From Kitasatospora sp. NBC_00315 (GTDB lineage: Bacteria > Actinomycetota > Actinomycetes > Streptomycetales > Streptomycetaceae): DNA of 64,000 nt. Under the pieces are notes generated by a model. That model saw nothing but the letters and a program-made list of their open reading frames with translations, was not told the DNA's origin and searched no databases. This document shows positions 43,867 through 52,536 of the stretch, in pieces. The stretch lies in contig NZ_CP108025.1 of NCBI RefSeq assembly GCF_041435095.1, forward strand, positions 7,812,001-7,876,000. The letters are read 5' to 3'. A program made the translations under genes and the position numbers. The stretch's first letter is position 1, and every line of letters begins with the position of its first letter.

Positions 43867-44974
43867 CGACCGGGAGCGCCCAGGGCGGTGGTGCGGGCAC
43901 GGCGGCCGGCTCCGGAATGCCCGGCGCCGCGAGGGAGGACACCACCCGTGCGCCGGCGGCGGGCGGTGCGGCCGCGGGCTCGGAGACCACCTGGGTCGGC
44001 GGCCCGACCGTGGGCAGCGGGCCCGGCGCGCGGTGGGCGCCGGCGGTGGCGTCGCGCAGGGCGGCGGTGAACAGCAGGCAACTCTCGTAGCGGTCCGCGG
44101 GGGCCTTGGCGAGCGCCCGGGCCAGCACGGCGTCCACGGCCGGCGTCAGGTCGGGCCGGCGCGAGGTCACGGTCGGCGGCGGCTCGTTGAGGTGGGCCCA
44201 GAGCAGCGCGAGGTCGTCCTCCCGGCGGAACGGCGGCGTGCCCGCCAGCATCTCGAAGACCACGCAGCCGAGCCCGTACTGGTCGCAGCGGCCGTCGACC
44301 GGCCGCCCGGAGATCTGCTCCGGGGCGGCGTAGTCGAGGGTGCCGACGATCTGCCCGACCGTGGTGAGGCCGCTGAGCGAGAGCGACTTCTTGGTGAGGC
44401 CGAAGTCCGCCAGGTAGAGGTGCTCCGGGTGCTCGCTGTCCGTCCCGGCCGCGACCAGGATGTTGCCGGGCTTGACGTCCCGGTGGACGAGGTCGTGCTC
44501 GTGCGCCGCGTCCAGCGCGGAGGCGATCTGGCCGGCGAGGCGCACGGTCTGGTCGGCCGGCAGCGGGGCGTCGTGGTTGATCAGGGCCCGGAGGTCGCGG
44601 CCGGGGACGAAGCGCATCGCGAGGTAGAGGATGCCGTCCGCCTCACCGGCCTCGAACACCGGGACGATGTGCGGGTGGTCGATCGCGGCGGCGGCCTGCG
44701 ACTCGTGGATGAAGCGCCGCCGGAAGACCTCGTTGCGGGCCAGCTCGGGCGCCAGCAGTTTGACCGCGACGGTCCGCCCCAGCCGCAGGTCCTGGGCGCG
44801 GTAGACCACCGCCATACCGCCGCGTCCGGCCTCCTGCTCCAGCCGGTACCCGGCGATCCTGCGCCCGACCATCCCGGACGGCAGGCCGGTCGGCGGCTCC
44901 TGCCGGGCCTGGGACTGGGCCTGGGCCTGGGACTGGGGCTCCGGGTCCGGGGTCGGGGCCGGGCCCGGGCTCAC
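43844..44974 (-). CDS. Hanks-type serine/threonine protein kinase
   Basis: 376 residues, kinase domain at about 38-300. Gly-rich loop AGRGGMAVVYRA, ATP Lys in VAVKLLAPEL, catalytic HRDVKPGN, DFGLTKK, APE in DYAAPEQISG. The tail is Pro/Ala-rich with no membrane helix or PASTA repeats, so it is a soluble kinase. GTG 44974 overlaps the stop of the upstream SH3-like gene (GTGA). With the FHA-ABC transporter first in the same operon, the FHA domains are the natural readers of its phosphothreonine marks. Confidence 0.93.
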   Translation of the reverse strand: MSPGPAPTPDPEPQSQAQAQSQARQEPPTGLPSGMVGRRIAGYRLEQEAGRGGMAVVYRAQDLRLGRTVAVKLLAPELARNEVFRRRFIHESQAAAAIDHPHIVPVFEAGEADGILYLAMRFVPGRDLRALINHDAPLPADQTVRLAGQIASALDAAHEHDLVHRDVKPGNILVAAGTDSEHPEHLYLADFGLTKKSLSLSGLTTVGQIVGTLDYAAPEQISGRPVDGRCDQYGLGCVVFEMLAGTPPFRREDDLALLWAHLNEPPPTVTSRRPDLTPAVDAVLARALAKAPADRYESCLLFTAALRDATAGAHRAPGPLPTVGPPTQVVSEPAAAPPAAGARVVSSLAAPGIPEPAAVPAPPPWALPVVTPGADR

Positions 44975-45597
44975 GGTTCACCCGCCCGGGTGGGCTCGTA
45001 ACCGGCCGGCCGGACAGCCCCGGGCGCGCGGCCGGGAGCGGGTGCCGGTGCCTCGGGCGTGGCCGGCGCGGCCGGGGGTGCGGACTCGGGCACGAGGTCG
45101 GGCACGGGGTCGACGGGGCGGTCGGTGGTGACGTACGTCTGGAGTTGCAGCCCGTCGCAGTAGCACCACCGGTCGTGCGCCGGGTCGAAGACCCAGAGTG
45201 CGTCGCCGTCGACGACCAGGCCCAGCCGCAGCCCCTGGCAGAGCCGGCGGAAGGTCTCCAGGTCGCTCCGGCCGGTGGCGAGGTCCTCCAGCAGTTCCCG
45301 GTGCCGGCCGAGCACCCGTTCGGCCTCGGCGAGCAGCGGACGGGGGTCGGCCGCGCGGCCGGGCGGCAGGCCGGCTGCCGGGGGGTCGTCCGGGAGGCTG
45401 ATCAGCAGGCGTCCGTCCACCCACGCCGACCAGCCGTTGGAGCAGACGATCCGGCCCCAGTCGCCCTCCCGGTCCAGCAGCTGGACGGGGAGCAGCGGGT
45501 CCAGCCGGGCCGAGGGGTGCGACGGGTCCGGCGCCGTCCAGGTGGGCATGCCGTCCTGCGCGGCCACGTGGGTGGGCCGGAACGCGAAGTCGTTCAT
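44971..45597 (-). CDS. SH3-like domain protein of the FHA-ABC/kinase operon
   Basis: 208 residues. The first 70 residues look like a bacterial SH3 barrel: FRPTHVAAQDGMPTWTAPDP, then LDPLLPVQLLDREGDWGRIVCSNGWSAWVDGRLL. A helical and beta part follows (ADPRPLLAEAERVLGRH, LWVFDPAHDRWCYCDG), then a Pro/Ala tail. No enzyme motif. It lies between the transporter and kinase genes, overlapping the latter by four bases, so it is probably an adaptor. Function inferred only from context. Confidence 0.75.
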   Translation of the reverse strand: MNDFAFRPTHVAAQDGMPTWTAPDPSHPSARLDPLLPVQLLDREGDWGRIVCSNGWSAWVDGRLLISLPDDPPAAGLPPGRAADPRPLLAEAERVLGRHRELLEDLATGRSDLETFRRLCQGLRLGLVVDGDALWVFDPAHDRWCYCDGLQLQTYVTTDRPVDPVPDLVPESAPPAAPATPEAPAPAPGRAPGAVRPAGYEPTRAGEP

Positions 45598-45653
45598 GTA
45601 CCGGTCCTATCCAGCGGTGGGCCGGGCCGCCACTCGGGCGCCGGGCCGGCCCG

Positions 45654-47993
45654 CTACGCCCGCATGATCGCGGGCTCGTGCCGGCGGAGCAGCAGCGAGA
45701 CGGCGATGCCCAGGGCCAGCGAGATCGCCAGCAGCATCCCCATGCAGAGCAGCCAGCCGGACTGGGTGTGGTGGAACAGCGGGTCGGCGGTGAGGGTGGT
45801 CGGCAGGATGTGGTGGAGGTCGATGGTCGCGGCCATCGCGCCGAGTCCCCAGCGGGAGGGCACCAGCCAGCCGAACTGCTCCAGGCCGGGGACCCCGTGC
45901 AGCTTGAGCATGGCCCCGCTGAAGACGATCTGGATCACCGACAGCAGCACCAGCATCGGCATGGTGGCCTCCTCCCGGCTGACCAGGGCGGAGATCAGCA
46001 GGCCGAGCATCATCGCGGTGAACGACAGCAGTGCGACCGCCAGCGTGATCTCGACCAGCGGAGGCAGGAACACCCCGCTGCCCTCGGCGACGTCGAGGTC
46101 GACGCCGACCAGACCGACCATGGTCAGGACGACGGCCTGGATCACCGTGATCAGGCCGAGCACCACCACCTTGGAGGCCAGATAGGCGGAGCGGGAGAGC
46201 CCCACCACCCGTTCTCGGCGGTAGATGGCCGTTTCCTTGATCACTTCACGGACCGCGTTGGCGGAGCCGGTGAGCACACCTCCGATGCAGAGGGTCAGCA
46301 GGCAGTTCAGCGCGTTGTCCGGGGTCAGCATCGTTCCCGCCATCGCCCGGCACATGGCTCCCACGATGAAGGGCAGCGCCACCATGATGACCAGGAACAT
46401 CCGGTCGGCCCCGAGCACGGCGAAGTAGCGGCGCACCAGCGTGCTCAGCTGGGAGCCCCAGCTCTGCGGCTTGCTCGGCCCCGCGGTGCCCGGTAACGGC
46501 GCGGCCGGCGTGACGGGCCGTTCGACGCCGGGAGCCACGAAGCGGCCGTAGCGGGAGGACTCCCGGAACCGGCTCGCCCAGGCCCGCTCGTCGTCGTTCT
46601 CGAAGGCCTCGAAGGCCTGCGGCCATTCGGTGAAGCCGAAGAAGGCCAGCGCCTCGTCGGGCGGACCGAAGTACGCGGTGCGCCCGCCCGGTGCGAGCAC
46701 CAGCAGGCGGTCGCAGACATCCAGGCTGAGGACGCTGTGGGTGACCACCACCACCGTGCGGCCGTCGTCGGCCAGGCCGCGCAGCATCTGCATCACCGAC
46801 CGGTCCATACCCGGGTCCAGACCGGAGGTCGGCTCGTCGAGGAAGAGCAGCGAGGGCTTGGTGAGCAGCTCCAGTGCCACGCTGACCCGCTTGCGCTGGC
46901 CGCCGGAGAGGCTGGAGATGACCTGGTCGGCGCGCTTGTCCAGACCGAGTTCGTGGATCACCTCGGTGACCCGCGCCTCGCGTTCGGCCTTGGCGGTGTC
47001 TCCGGGGAAGCGCAGCTCGGCGGCGTAGCCCAGGGCCCGGCGCACGGTCAACTGGGTGTGCAGGATGTCGTCCTGCGGGACGAGGCCGATCCGGCGGCGC
47101 AGCTCGGCGTAGTCACGGTAGAGGTCGCGGCCGTCGTAGAGGACGGTGCCCTCGTCGGCCGGCCGAAGGCCGGTGAGGGCGTTGAGCAGGGTGGACTTGC
47201 CAGCGCCGCTGGGCCCGGCGACCGCGAGCAGGGTGCGCTCGCCGACCGGGAAACTGACGTCGTCCAGCAGGACCCGCTGGTCGTGGCCGACCCGGACGGT
47301 CAGCCCCTGGACGTTCAGCGAGATCTCGCCGGTGTCGGAGTACTGGACGAGTTCGCCGCCCTGGAGGCAGAACGCCGAGTGCCCGACGCCGATGATGTCC
47401 GCGGGGCCGACGGTGGCCGAGACGACCGCACGGCCGTTGAGGTACGTCCCGTTGTGGCTGGCCAGGTCGGCGATCTCGTACGCGCCGCCGGGCAGCGCGC
47501 GCAGTTCGGCGTGGTGGCGCGAGACCACCAGATCGTCGAGGACGATGTCGTTGTCGTCGGCGCGGCCGATCCGGATCGTCCGGGCCGGCAGCGGCCGGAC
47601 GCTGGTCGGCTGCCGGAAGACGGCCGACTCCTGCGGCGCCACCAGGGAGGGGCGCTCCTGGGCGGCCGGCGCGGGCAGCCCGGTGAGGGTCGCGGTCGGC
47701 CCGTCCGTGGCGCTGCCGAAACGCAGCCGGCTGCCGGGGCCGACGCCCCACTGCTGGATCCGGTGGCCCTCGGCGAAGGTGCCGTTGGTGCTGTCGCTGT
47801 CCTCCACCAGCCAGTGCCCGTCGTCGGTGCGCAGGACGGCGTGGTGCCAGGAGACCCGCGGGTCGTCCAGGACGATCTCGCTGGTCGGATCCCGTCCCAC
47901 GTGGTAGTCCCGGCTCGGGGCGATCAGCAGTGAACCGGTATCGGTGGACAGGACCAGAGGCGGCGCAGCGGGTGCGCCGACGCGCTCTCCCAT
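45654..47993 (-). CDS. FHA-domain ABC transporter (ABCG-type ATPase plus ABC-2 permease)
   Basis: 779 residues. Two FHA domains (HVGRDPTSEIVLDDPRVSWHH and IRIGRADDNDIVLDDLVVSRHH, each followed by a SxxGT/NGTY loop) cover about 20-200. Then comes an ABC ATPase (Walker A GPSGAGKST, signature LSGGQRKRVSVALE, Walker B SLLFLDEPTSGLDPG) at about 220-430, and a C-terminal ABC-2 permease with six helices. This domain order is known from mycobacterial Rv1747-like exporters controlled by a Ser/Thr kinase. The kinase is two genes downstream. The exported substrate, probably a lipid or wall component, is unknown. Confidence 0.92.
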   Translation of the reverse strand: MGERVGAPAAPPLVLSTDTGSLLIAPSRDYHVGRDPTSEIVLDDPRVSWHHAVLRTDDGHWLVEDSDSTNGTFAEGHRIQQWGVGPGSRLRFGSATDGPTATLTGLPAPAAQERPSLVAPQESAVFRQPTSVRPLPARTIRIGRADDNDIVLDDLVVSRHHAELRALPGGAYEIADLASHNGTYLNGRAVVSATVGPADIIGVGHSAFCLQGGELVQYSDTGEISLNVQGLTVRVGHDQRVLLDDVSFPVGERTLLAVAGPSGAGKSTLLNALTGLRPADEGTVLYDGRDLYRDYAELRRRIGLVPQDDILHTQLTVRRALGYAAELRFPGDTAKAEREARVTEVIHELGLDKRADQVISSLSGGQRKRVSVALELLTKPSLLFLDEPTSGLDPGMDRSVMQMLRGLADDGRTVVVVTHSVLSLDVCDRLLVLAPGGRTAYFGPPDEALAFFGFTEWPQAFEAFENDDERAWASRFRESSRYGRFVAPGVERPVTPAAPLPGTAGPSKPQSWGSQLSTLVRRYFAVLGADRMFLVIMVALPFIVGAMCRAMAGTMLTPDNALNCLLTLCIGGVLTGSANAVREVIKETAIYRRERVVGLSRSAYLASKVVVLGLITVIQAVVLTMVGLVGVDLDVAEGSGVFLPPLVEITLAVALLSFTAMMLGLLISALVSREEATMPMLVLLSVIQIVFSGAMLKLHGVPGLEQFGWLVPSRWGLGAMAATIDLHHILPTTLTADPLFHHTQSGWLLCMGMLLAISLALGIAVSLLLRRHEPAIMRA

Positions 47994-48088
47994 ACTCGGA
48001 GTCTAGGCCCACCTGCCGGTCCGGTGCCGCTCGGAGGGCGGGGCGCCGCTCGGTGTGCGGCGCCCCGGGGATCGGCCGCCCGGCGGCG

Positions 48089-48343
48089 TCAGCGTTTGGC
48101 GCGGCGCCGTGCGCCGAGCCAGCCGATGGCGACCCCGACGAGCAGGGTCACGCTCAGGACCAGCCAGAGCGGCAGGGTCACGGTCGGGACCCAGAGCCGG
48201 ACCGAGACGTCGCCGGTGTTGGCCGCGATGAACCAGATCGCGGCGATCGCGAGGATCACCAGCCCGATCGTCCTGAACCGCACGGCTCGGCCCTTGACCG
48301 TGACGGTCGACGGAGAGTGCGGGGGAGTGGAGTTCTGTGCCAT
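48089..48343 (-). CDS. LapA-domain small membrane protein
   Basis: 84 residues, two membrane helices (TIGLVILAIAAIWFIAANTG and PLWLVLSVTLLVGVAIGWLGARRR) joined by VSVRLWVPTVTL, the LapA/DUF1049 pattern. ATG 48343 chosen; GTG 48349 is an alternative. It is 95 bp before the FHA-ABC gene's far end on the same strand side but separated by its own start region, so it is probably independent. Confidence 0.75.
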   Translation of the reverse strand: MAQNSTPPHSPSTVTVKGRAVRFRTIGLVILAIAAIWFIAANTGDVSVRLWVPTVTLPLWLVLSVTLLVGVAIGWLGARRRAKR

Positions 48344-48396
48344 GGCCACCAGTATGGTGCTGTTTGTCCTGAATCGCGGCCGGTACCGATGGGCCC

Positions 48397-49572
48397 TCAG
48401 CCGATCCCGCCGGGCGCCCTGCGCAGCGCGGACGACAGGTCGGCGAGGGCCGGGTAGCCGTTGACCGCCATGATCAGATCGGCCTCGGCCAGCAGCGACC
48501 GCAGTACGTGCACCACGCCCGCGCTGCCGCCGAGCGCCAGCCCGTACGCGTACGGGCGCCCCACCCCGACCGCCGTGGCGCCGAGCGCCAGGGCCTTGAG
48601 GACGTCCGCCCCGCTGCGTACGCCGGAGTCGAACAGGACCGGCAGCCCGTCCGCGGCCGCCACGACGTCGGGGAGCAGGTCGAGTGCGGCGAGTCCGCCG
48701 TTGGCCTGCCGGCCGCCGTGGTTGGAGCAGTAGACGCCGTCGATTCCGGCGTCCCTGGCCCGGCGGACGTCCTCCGGGTGGCAGATCCCCTTGAGCAGCA
48801 GCGGCAGGGTGGTGAGCGAGCGAAGCCAGGGCAGGTCCGCCCAGCCGAGGGGGTTTCCGAACACGCCCGAGAAGTGCGCGACCGCGCCCTGGGGGTCGTC
48901 CTCGGGGCTCTTGGCGAGCCGGGAGCGGAAGACCGGGTCGGAGGTGTAGTTCGCCAGGCAGTGGCCGCGCAGCTGCGGGAAGTTGGCGGTGGCCAGGTCC
49001 CGTGGGCGCCAGCCGGTGGTCCAGGTGTCCAGGGTCACCACGACGGCGCGGAAGCCGGCCGCCTCGGCCCGCTCCACCAGGCTGGAGGCCAGCTCCCGGT
49101 CGGTCGGCGTGTAGAGCTGGAAGAAGCCCGGGGTGTCGCCGAACTCGGCCGCGACCTCCTCCATCGGATCCGCGCTGAGGGTGGAGGCGATCATCGGGAC
49201 GCCGGTCCTGGCGGCGGCCCGGGCCGTCGCCAGATCACCGTGGCCGTCCTGGGCGCAGAGGCCGAGCACGCCGACCGGTGCCATGAACAGCGGAGAGGGC
49301 AGGCTGAGCCCGAACAGATCGACGGTCAGATCCCGCTGCCGGGCGCCGACCAGCATCCGGGGCACCAGGCCCCAGCGCTCGAACGCGCTCACGTTGGCCC
49401 GCTGGGTGTGCTCGTCCCCGGCCCCGCCCGCGACGTAGGACCACACCGACGGGGGCAGCGCCGCCTCGGCGCCCGCGGCCAGGCCGGCGAAGGTCATCGG
49501 GTGGTCGGGGAGGACGCCCTGCAGTCCGTCGAGGTAGATCTCGTACTGGTAGTCACCGAACTGCGGGGCCAT
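48397..49572 (-). CDS. FMN-dependent alpha-hydroxy-acid oxidase, lactate 2-monooxygenase-like
   Basis: 391 residues, full TIM barrel of the family. MTFAGLAAGAEAALPPSVWSYVAGGAGDE at the N-terminus, PLFMAPVGVLGLCAQDGHGD, the substrate loop ending FFQLYTP, and the active-site His in YCSNHGGRQANGG followed by FDSGVRSGADVLKALALGA (phosphate binding). The TLDTWTTGWRPRDL insertion resembles lactate monooxygenase, which makes acetate from lactate. ATG 49572 with GGAAGG seven bases upstream. Confidence 0.9.
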   Translation of the reverse strand: MAPQFGDYQYEIYLDGLQGVLPDHPMTFAGLAAGAEAALPPSVWSYVAGGAGDEHTQRANVSAFERWGLVPRMLVGARQRDLTVDLFGLSLPSPLFMAPVGVLGLCAQDGHGDLATARAAARTGVPMIASTLSADPMEEVAAEFGDTPGFFQLYTPTDRELASSLVERAEAAGFRAVVVTLDTWTTGWRPRDLATANFPQLRGHCLANYTSDPVFRSRLAKSPEDDPQGAVAHFSGVFGNPLGWADLPWLRSLTTLPLLLKGICHPEDVRRARDAGIDGVYCSNHGGRQANGGLAALDLLPDVVAAADGLPVLFDSGVRSGADVLKALALGATAVGVGRPYAYGLALGGSAGVVHVLRSLLAEADLIMAVNGYPALADLSSALRRAPGGIG

Positions 49573-49892
49573 GGCGGGGCCTTCCTGGTACGTGGCCGGG
49601 TGGTCGGGTCGCGCGGTGGTCGGGGCCGGCCGGTGGCTGGGTCGCGCGGTGGTTCGGGCCGGCGGCCGGCGCTTCGGACGGCTGGACGGCTGGACGCTGG
49701 ACGGGTGGCGGACGGCGGCTCGGTCGGTGGCTCGGGTGAGGGCGGCGCCGTCGCGGTGGGCGCGGGCCGCCGAGGCGCCGTCCTCCCGCCGGGCACTCTC
49801 GCGGTGACCCCCGCACCATCCTGGTCCGCTTCGACGGGCGCCGCCATGCCCTGGGCGTCCGGTCGTGCGGAGGTCCGGTGGACAATCGGGGC
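49573..49892. other. Divergent spacer with imperfect repeats
   Basis: 320 bp between the hydroxy-acid oxidase and DUF309 genes. It contains imperfect repeats of GGGTCGCGCGGTGGT (about 49605-49660) and GACGGCTGGAC (about 49678-49700). No gene or clear promoter was seen. Confidence 0.5.
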
Positions 49893-50441
49893 ATGACTGA
49901 TTCGGTGCACGAGGGCGGGGACGGTCCGGACGCGCGGGGCGGGCGGGCCGACGGCCCGCCGTCAGCACGGCGCCGGGACCGCGACGGGCAGGGCCGGGCC
50001 CGTAACGCCCGCCCGCGCGACGGGTTGGGACGGCCGCTGCCGTACGGGGCGCCGGGCGTGACCAGGCAGGAGGAGGGGGTGGTCCGTTCGGCGCAGGAGA
50101 CCCTCGCCGAGGCCCAGCGTCTCCTGGACGCGGGCCGGCCGTTCCACGCGCACGAGGTCTTCGAGGACCGCTGGAAGTCGGCGCCCGAACCGGAGCGGGA
50201 ACTCTGGCGCGGGCTGGCCCAGTTCGCGGTCGGCCTCACCCATGCCGCGCGGGGGAACACGACCGGCTCACGGGCGCTGCTGTCGCGGGCGGCCGCCGCC
50301 CTCGCACCGTTCGCGCAGACGCCGCCCTACGGGATCGACGTCTCGGTGCTCGCGGAGTGGGCGGCGGAGCGGGCCGCTCGGCCGGACGGACCGGCGGCGC
50401 GCGCCGTACCCCGACTGCGGGGTGGGGCGACGGCGCTCTGA
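49893..50441 (+). CDS. DUF309 domain protein
   Basis: 182 residues. Residues 70-150 carry the DUF309 signature: LDAGRPFHAHEVFEDRWKSAPEPERELWRGLAQFAVG and then a helical repeat (HAARGNTTGSRALLSRAAAAL). The N-terminal 60 residues are Arg/Gly-rich and poorly structured; the start at ATG 49893 lacks an evident ribosome site, and a later in-frame GTG cannot be excluded. Function of the family is unknown. Confidence 0.75.
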   Translation: MTDSVHEGGDGPDARGGRADGPPSARRRDRDGQGRARNARPRDGLGRPLPYGAPGVTRQEEGVVRSAQETLAEAQRLLDAGRPFHAHEVFEDRWKSAPEPERELWRGLAQFAVGLTHAARGNTTGSRALLSRAAAALAPFAQTPPYGIDVSVLAEWAAERAARPDGPAARAVPRLRGGATAL

Positions 50442-50642
50442 CGGACGGCGCTCCGACGGGGCGGGCCGTCTCCCCGGGGCCCCGAACGCCTGCCCGGCGG
50501 CCTGCTCCGGTGGCCGCACCGCTCGGCCTCCAGGGGTACGCGGACGCCGCGGTGCGCCGGGTGGGCGCGCGGGTCACGCGTCCCGGCGGCGGTCGCCGCC
50601 GCCCGGGGCGGCGTCACCGGTGCGTTCTCGGGAGCGTTGCGG

Positions 50643-50975
50643 TCACTCGGCCTCGGCGAGCACCCGGGCCAGCGCCGTGACCGCCTCGGCCGCGTCCTCA
50701 CCCTCGGCGCGGACGGTGACGCTGGTGCCCTTGGTGGCGCCCAGGCCCATCACGGCGAGGATGCCGGTGGGGCTGACCGACCTCCCCGCGTACTCCACCC
50801 GGACGCTGCTCCGGAAGGTGGCGGCGGCCCGGGCCAGCGCACCGGCCGGACGCGCGTGCAGGTTGGCCGGCAGCAGGACGGTCGCCTCGGCGACGCCGGG
50901 CGCCGGGGAGGCGGCGTGGCCGCCCGCGTCGGGAGCGGGCGAGGCTGCGGAGGCGGTCTCAGAACTTGCGGACAT
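50643..50975 (-). CDS. HPr-family phosphocarrier dedicated to the Dha system
   Basis: 110 residues. After a 28-residue Ala/Ser/Pro extension comes an HPr domain. The phosphorylated His40 is in NLHARPAGALARAAATF; VSPTGILAVMGLGATKGTSVTV is the HPr serine-site region, with Thr/Gly where regulatory Ser46 is expected. The start overlaps the end of dhaM by 17 bp. It should relay phosphate from the Enzyme I encoded at 55208 to DhaM. Confidence 0.88.
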   Translation of the reverse strand: MSASSETASAASPAPDAGGHAASPAPGVAEATVLLPANLHARPAGALARAAATFRSSVRVEYAGRSVSPTGILAVMGLGATKGTSVTVRAEGEDAAEAVTALARVLAEAE

Positions 50976-51351
50976 CGCGGGCCTCCTCGGCAGCGGTGAC
51001 GACGGCCCGCAGGTCCGCCCCGAACGAGGCGGTCACCGCGGCTGCGACCGCGCCCTCGACGAAGGGGGCGTCGACGAGGACGACATCGGATCGGGGGTGG
51101 TCCTCCAGGACCGTACGGACTGTCAGCACCGAACTGCCGAGATCCGCCAGGACGAGTACGCCCGCGCCGCGGTCCGCCGCGCCGACCGCGCCCAGGACGA
51201 GGTCGTAACTGGTGCCGATCCGGCCGTCGTCGGTGCCGCCGGCGGCGATCACGGGGACGGCGTCGGACCCGATCTGGGCGAGGAGATCGCGCAGCCCGGC
51301 AGCCATTCCAGCGCTGTGGGACACGAGTACGATGCCGACAGTTTGACTCAT
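50959..51351 (-). CDS. dhaM: DhaM, PTS IIA-like subunit of dihydroxyacetone kinase
   Basis: 130 residues, a EIIA-Man fold. The phosphorylated His12 is in VGIVLVSHSAGMAAGLRDLL; GTSYDLVLGAVGAADRGAGVLVLADLGSSVLTVRTVLED is the conserved core. DhaM passes phosphate from HPr to ADP bound on DhaL. ATG 51351 is 58 bp from the divergent IclR gene, and the shared spacer has a GGAAC-AGC-GTTCC palindrome. In E. coli, DhaM is fused to HPr and EI-like domains; here these are separate genes. Confidence 0.9.
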   Translation of the reverse strand: MSQTVGIVLVSHSAGMAAGLRDLLAQIGSDAVPVIAAGGTDDGRIGTSYDLVLGAVGAADRGAGVLVLADLGSSVLTVRTVLEDHPRSDVVLVDAPFVEGAVAAAVTASFGADLRAVVTAAEEARDVRKF

Positions 51352-51370
51352 GGGCCGAATGCTAGATTTT

Positions 51371-51383
51371 GGAACAGCGTTCC
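51371..51383. promoter_or_regulatory. IclR-type operator candidate between dhaM and iclR-like gene
   Basis: GGAACAGCGTTCC is a perfect 5-bp inverted repeat with a 3-nt spacer, centred in the 58-bp divergent spacer. The flanks TTT and GCAA fit sites of the GylR/IclR group. Confidence 0.7.
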
Positions 51384-51409
51384 GCAATACCGAAAGCAGG
51401 TAAAGCGTC

Positions 51410-52189
51410 ATGGTGCAGTCGGTCCATCGCGCGGTACGTGTTCTGCGGGAGCTCTCGACGGCCGGTCCCCGGCTCGGGGTGACCGACCTGGCCGAGCGGA
51501 TCGGCATCGCCAAGCCGACCGCGCACGCCCTGCTGCGGACCCTGGAGGCCGAGGGGCTGGTGCGCCAGGACCGGGAGACCGGCAAGTACCTGCTCGGCCC
51601 CGGCCTGCTCCAGCTCGGCAACTCCTACCTGGACACCCAGGAGCTCCGGACCAGATCGGTGACCTGGGCCGACGCGCTCGCCACCGGCACCGGCGAGGCC
51701 GTCTGGGTGACGGTGCTCGCGGGCGACCACGTCCTGGTGATCCACCATGCCTTCCGGCCCGAGGGCGCGGTGCAGATCCTGGAGGTGGGCGCCAGCATCC
51801 CGTGGCACACCTGTGCACTGGGGAAGGCGGTGGTCGCGTTCCTGCCCTCCCCGCAGCGGGCCGCCCTGCTGGCGGGCGGGCTGGTCCGGCTGACCGGGCG
51901 TACGGTGACCGATCCGGCCGCGCTGGCCGGGCAGTTGGAGGACGTCCGGGGGATCGGTTACGCACTGGAGGAGCAGGAGGCGGCGCTCGGTGACGCGGGC
52001 GTCGCCTCGCCGGTCTTCGACCGCTCGGGGGAGGTGGTCGGGGCGATCGGCGTGGTGGGCCCGGTCGAGCGGGTGCTGGCGAGCGCGGCGGTGCGCCAGG
52101 CCCATGCGGTGGCCGTCCGTGAGGTCGCCCGGAACCTCTCCCGCGAACTCGGTGCGGCCCGTGGGGCGCCCTGGCAGGCCGGGGCCTGA
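51410..52189 (+). CDS. IclR-family regulator of the dihydroxyacetone/glycerol genes
   Basis: 259 residues. Winged HTH at the N-terminus (VQSVHRAVRVLRELSTAGPRLGVTDLAERIGIAKPTAHALLRTLEAEGLVRQD). The C-terminal IclR ligand domain has VTVLAGDHVLVIHHAFRP, IPWHTCALGKAVVAFL, and GYALEEQEAALGDAGVASPVFDRSGEVVGAIGV. ATG 51410. It sits between dhaM-HPr and glpF-dhaK-dhaL-EI, and GGAACAGCGTTCC-like sites lie in front of both units. It is related to the glycerol regulator GylR by family. The inducer is presumably a glycerol or dihydroxyacetone metabolite. Confidence 0.9.
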   Translation: MVQSVHRAVRVLRELSTAGPRLGVTDLAERIGIAKPTAHALLRTLEAEGLVRQDRETGKYLLGPGLLQLGNSYLDTQELRTRSVTWADALATGTGEAVWVTVLAGDHVLVIHHAFRPEGAVQILEVGASIPWHTCALGKAVVAFLPSPQRAALLAGGLVRLTGRTVTDPAALAGQLEDVRGIGYALEEQEAALGDAGVASPVFDRSGEVVGAIGVVGPVERVLASAAVRQAHAVAVREVARNLSRELGAARGAPWQAGA

Positions 52190-52382
52190 CGGACCGCGGG
52201 CCGACGGGGCAGGTACCGGTCGGCTGCCCCGGGGGCGGGACCCGCGGTCGGGCGAAGTGGCCGGGACCCGCGGTCGGGCGAAGTGGTCGGGTGAAGTGGT
52301 CGCAGTGAGTGGTCGGGGGCCGGCCGCGGGCGGTTGCCGGGCCGGTCGGCGCGGCGTGGCGGTTGCAGAGCGTACGTAACCC

Positions 52383-52411
52383 TTGACAGAGCAGGGACAC
52401 GGGCTTAGGTT
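52383..52411 (+). promoter_or_regulatory. Promoter of the glpF-dhaK-dhaL-EI operon
   Basis: -35 TTGACA (52383-52388), 17-bp spacer, -10 TAGGTT (52406-52411): a near-perfect sigma-HrdB-type promoter, 126 bp before the glycerol channel start. Confidence 0.8.
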
Positions 52412-52412
52412 C

Positions 52413-52445
52413 CGAACACGTTTCAGGTATGACGAACAGTTTTCC
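52413..52445. promoter_or_regulatory. Two IclR-box-like sites downstream of the dha promoter
   Basis: CGAACACGTTTC (52413-52424) and CGAACAGTTTTCC (52433-52445). The second matches GGAACAGCGTTCC from the divergent dhaM spacer at 10 of 13 positions. Placed at and just after the expected transcription start, they would suit repression by the adjacent IclR protein. Confidence 0.6.
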
Positions 52446-52536
52446 CAACTGATCCATCGTCAACTCCCGCTCCCCTTCCGCCCCGTCCACGCCGAGGAGG
52501 TGAACGCACTGCGTCCCGGCGGCCGCAGGCGTACCC

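Larger units (their letters stand above)
52190..52536. other. Spacer and promoter region before the dha operon
   Basis: 347 bp. The left half (52200-52330) carries repeated GGGACCCGCGGTCGGGCGAAGTGG words. The right part holds a near-consensus promoter and two IclR-box-like sites (separate entries). No gene. Confidence 0.6.
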
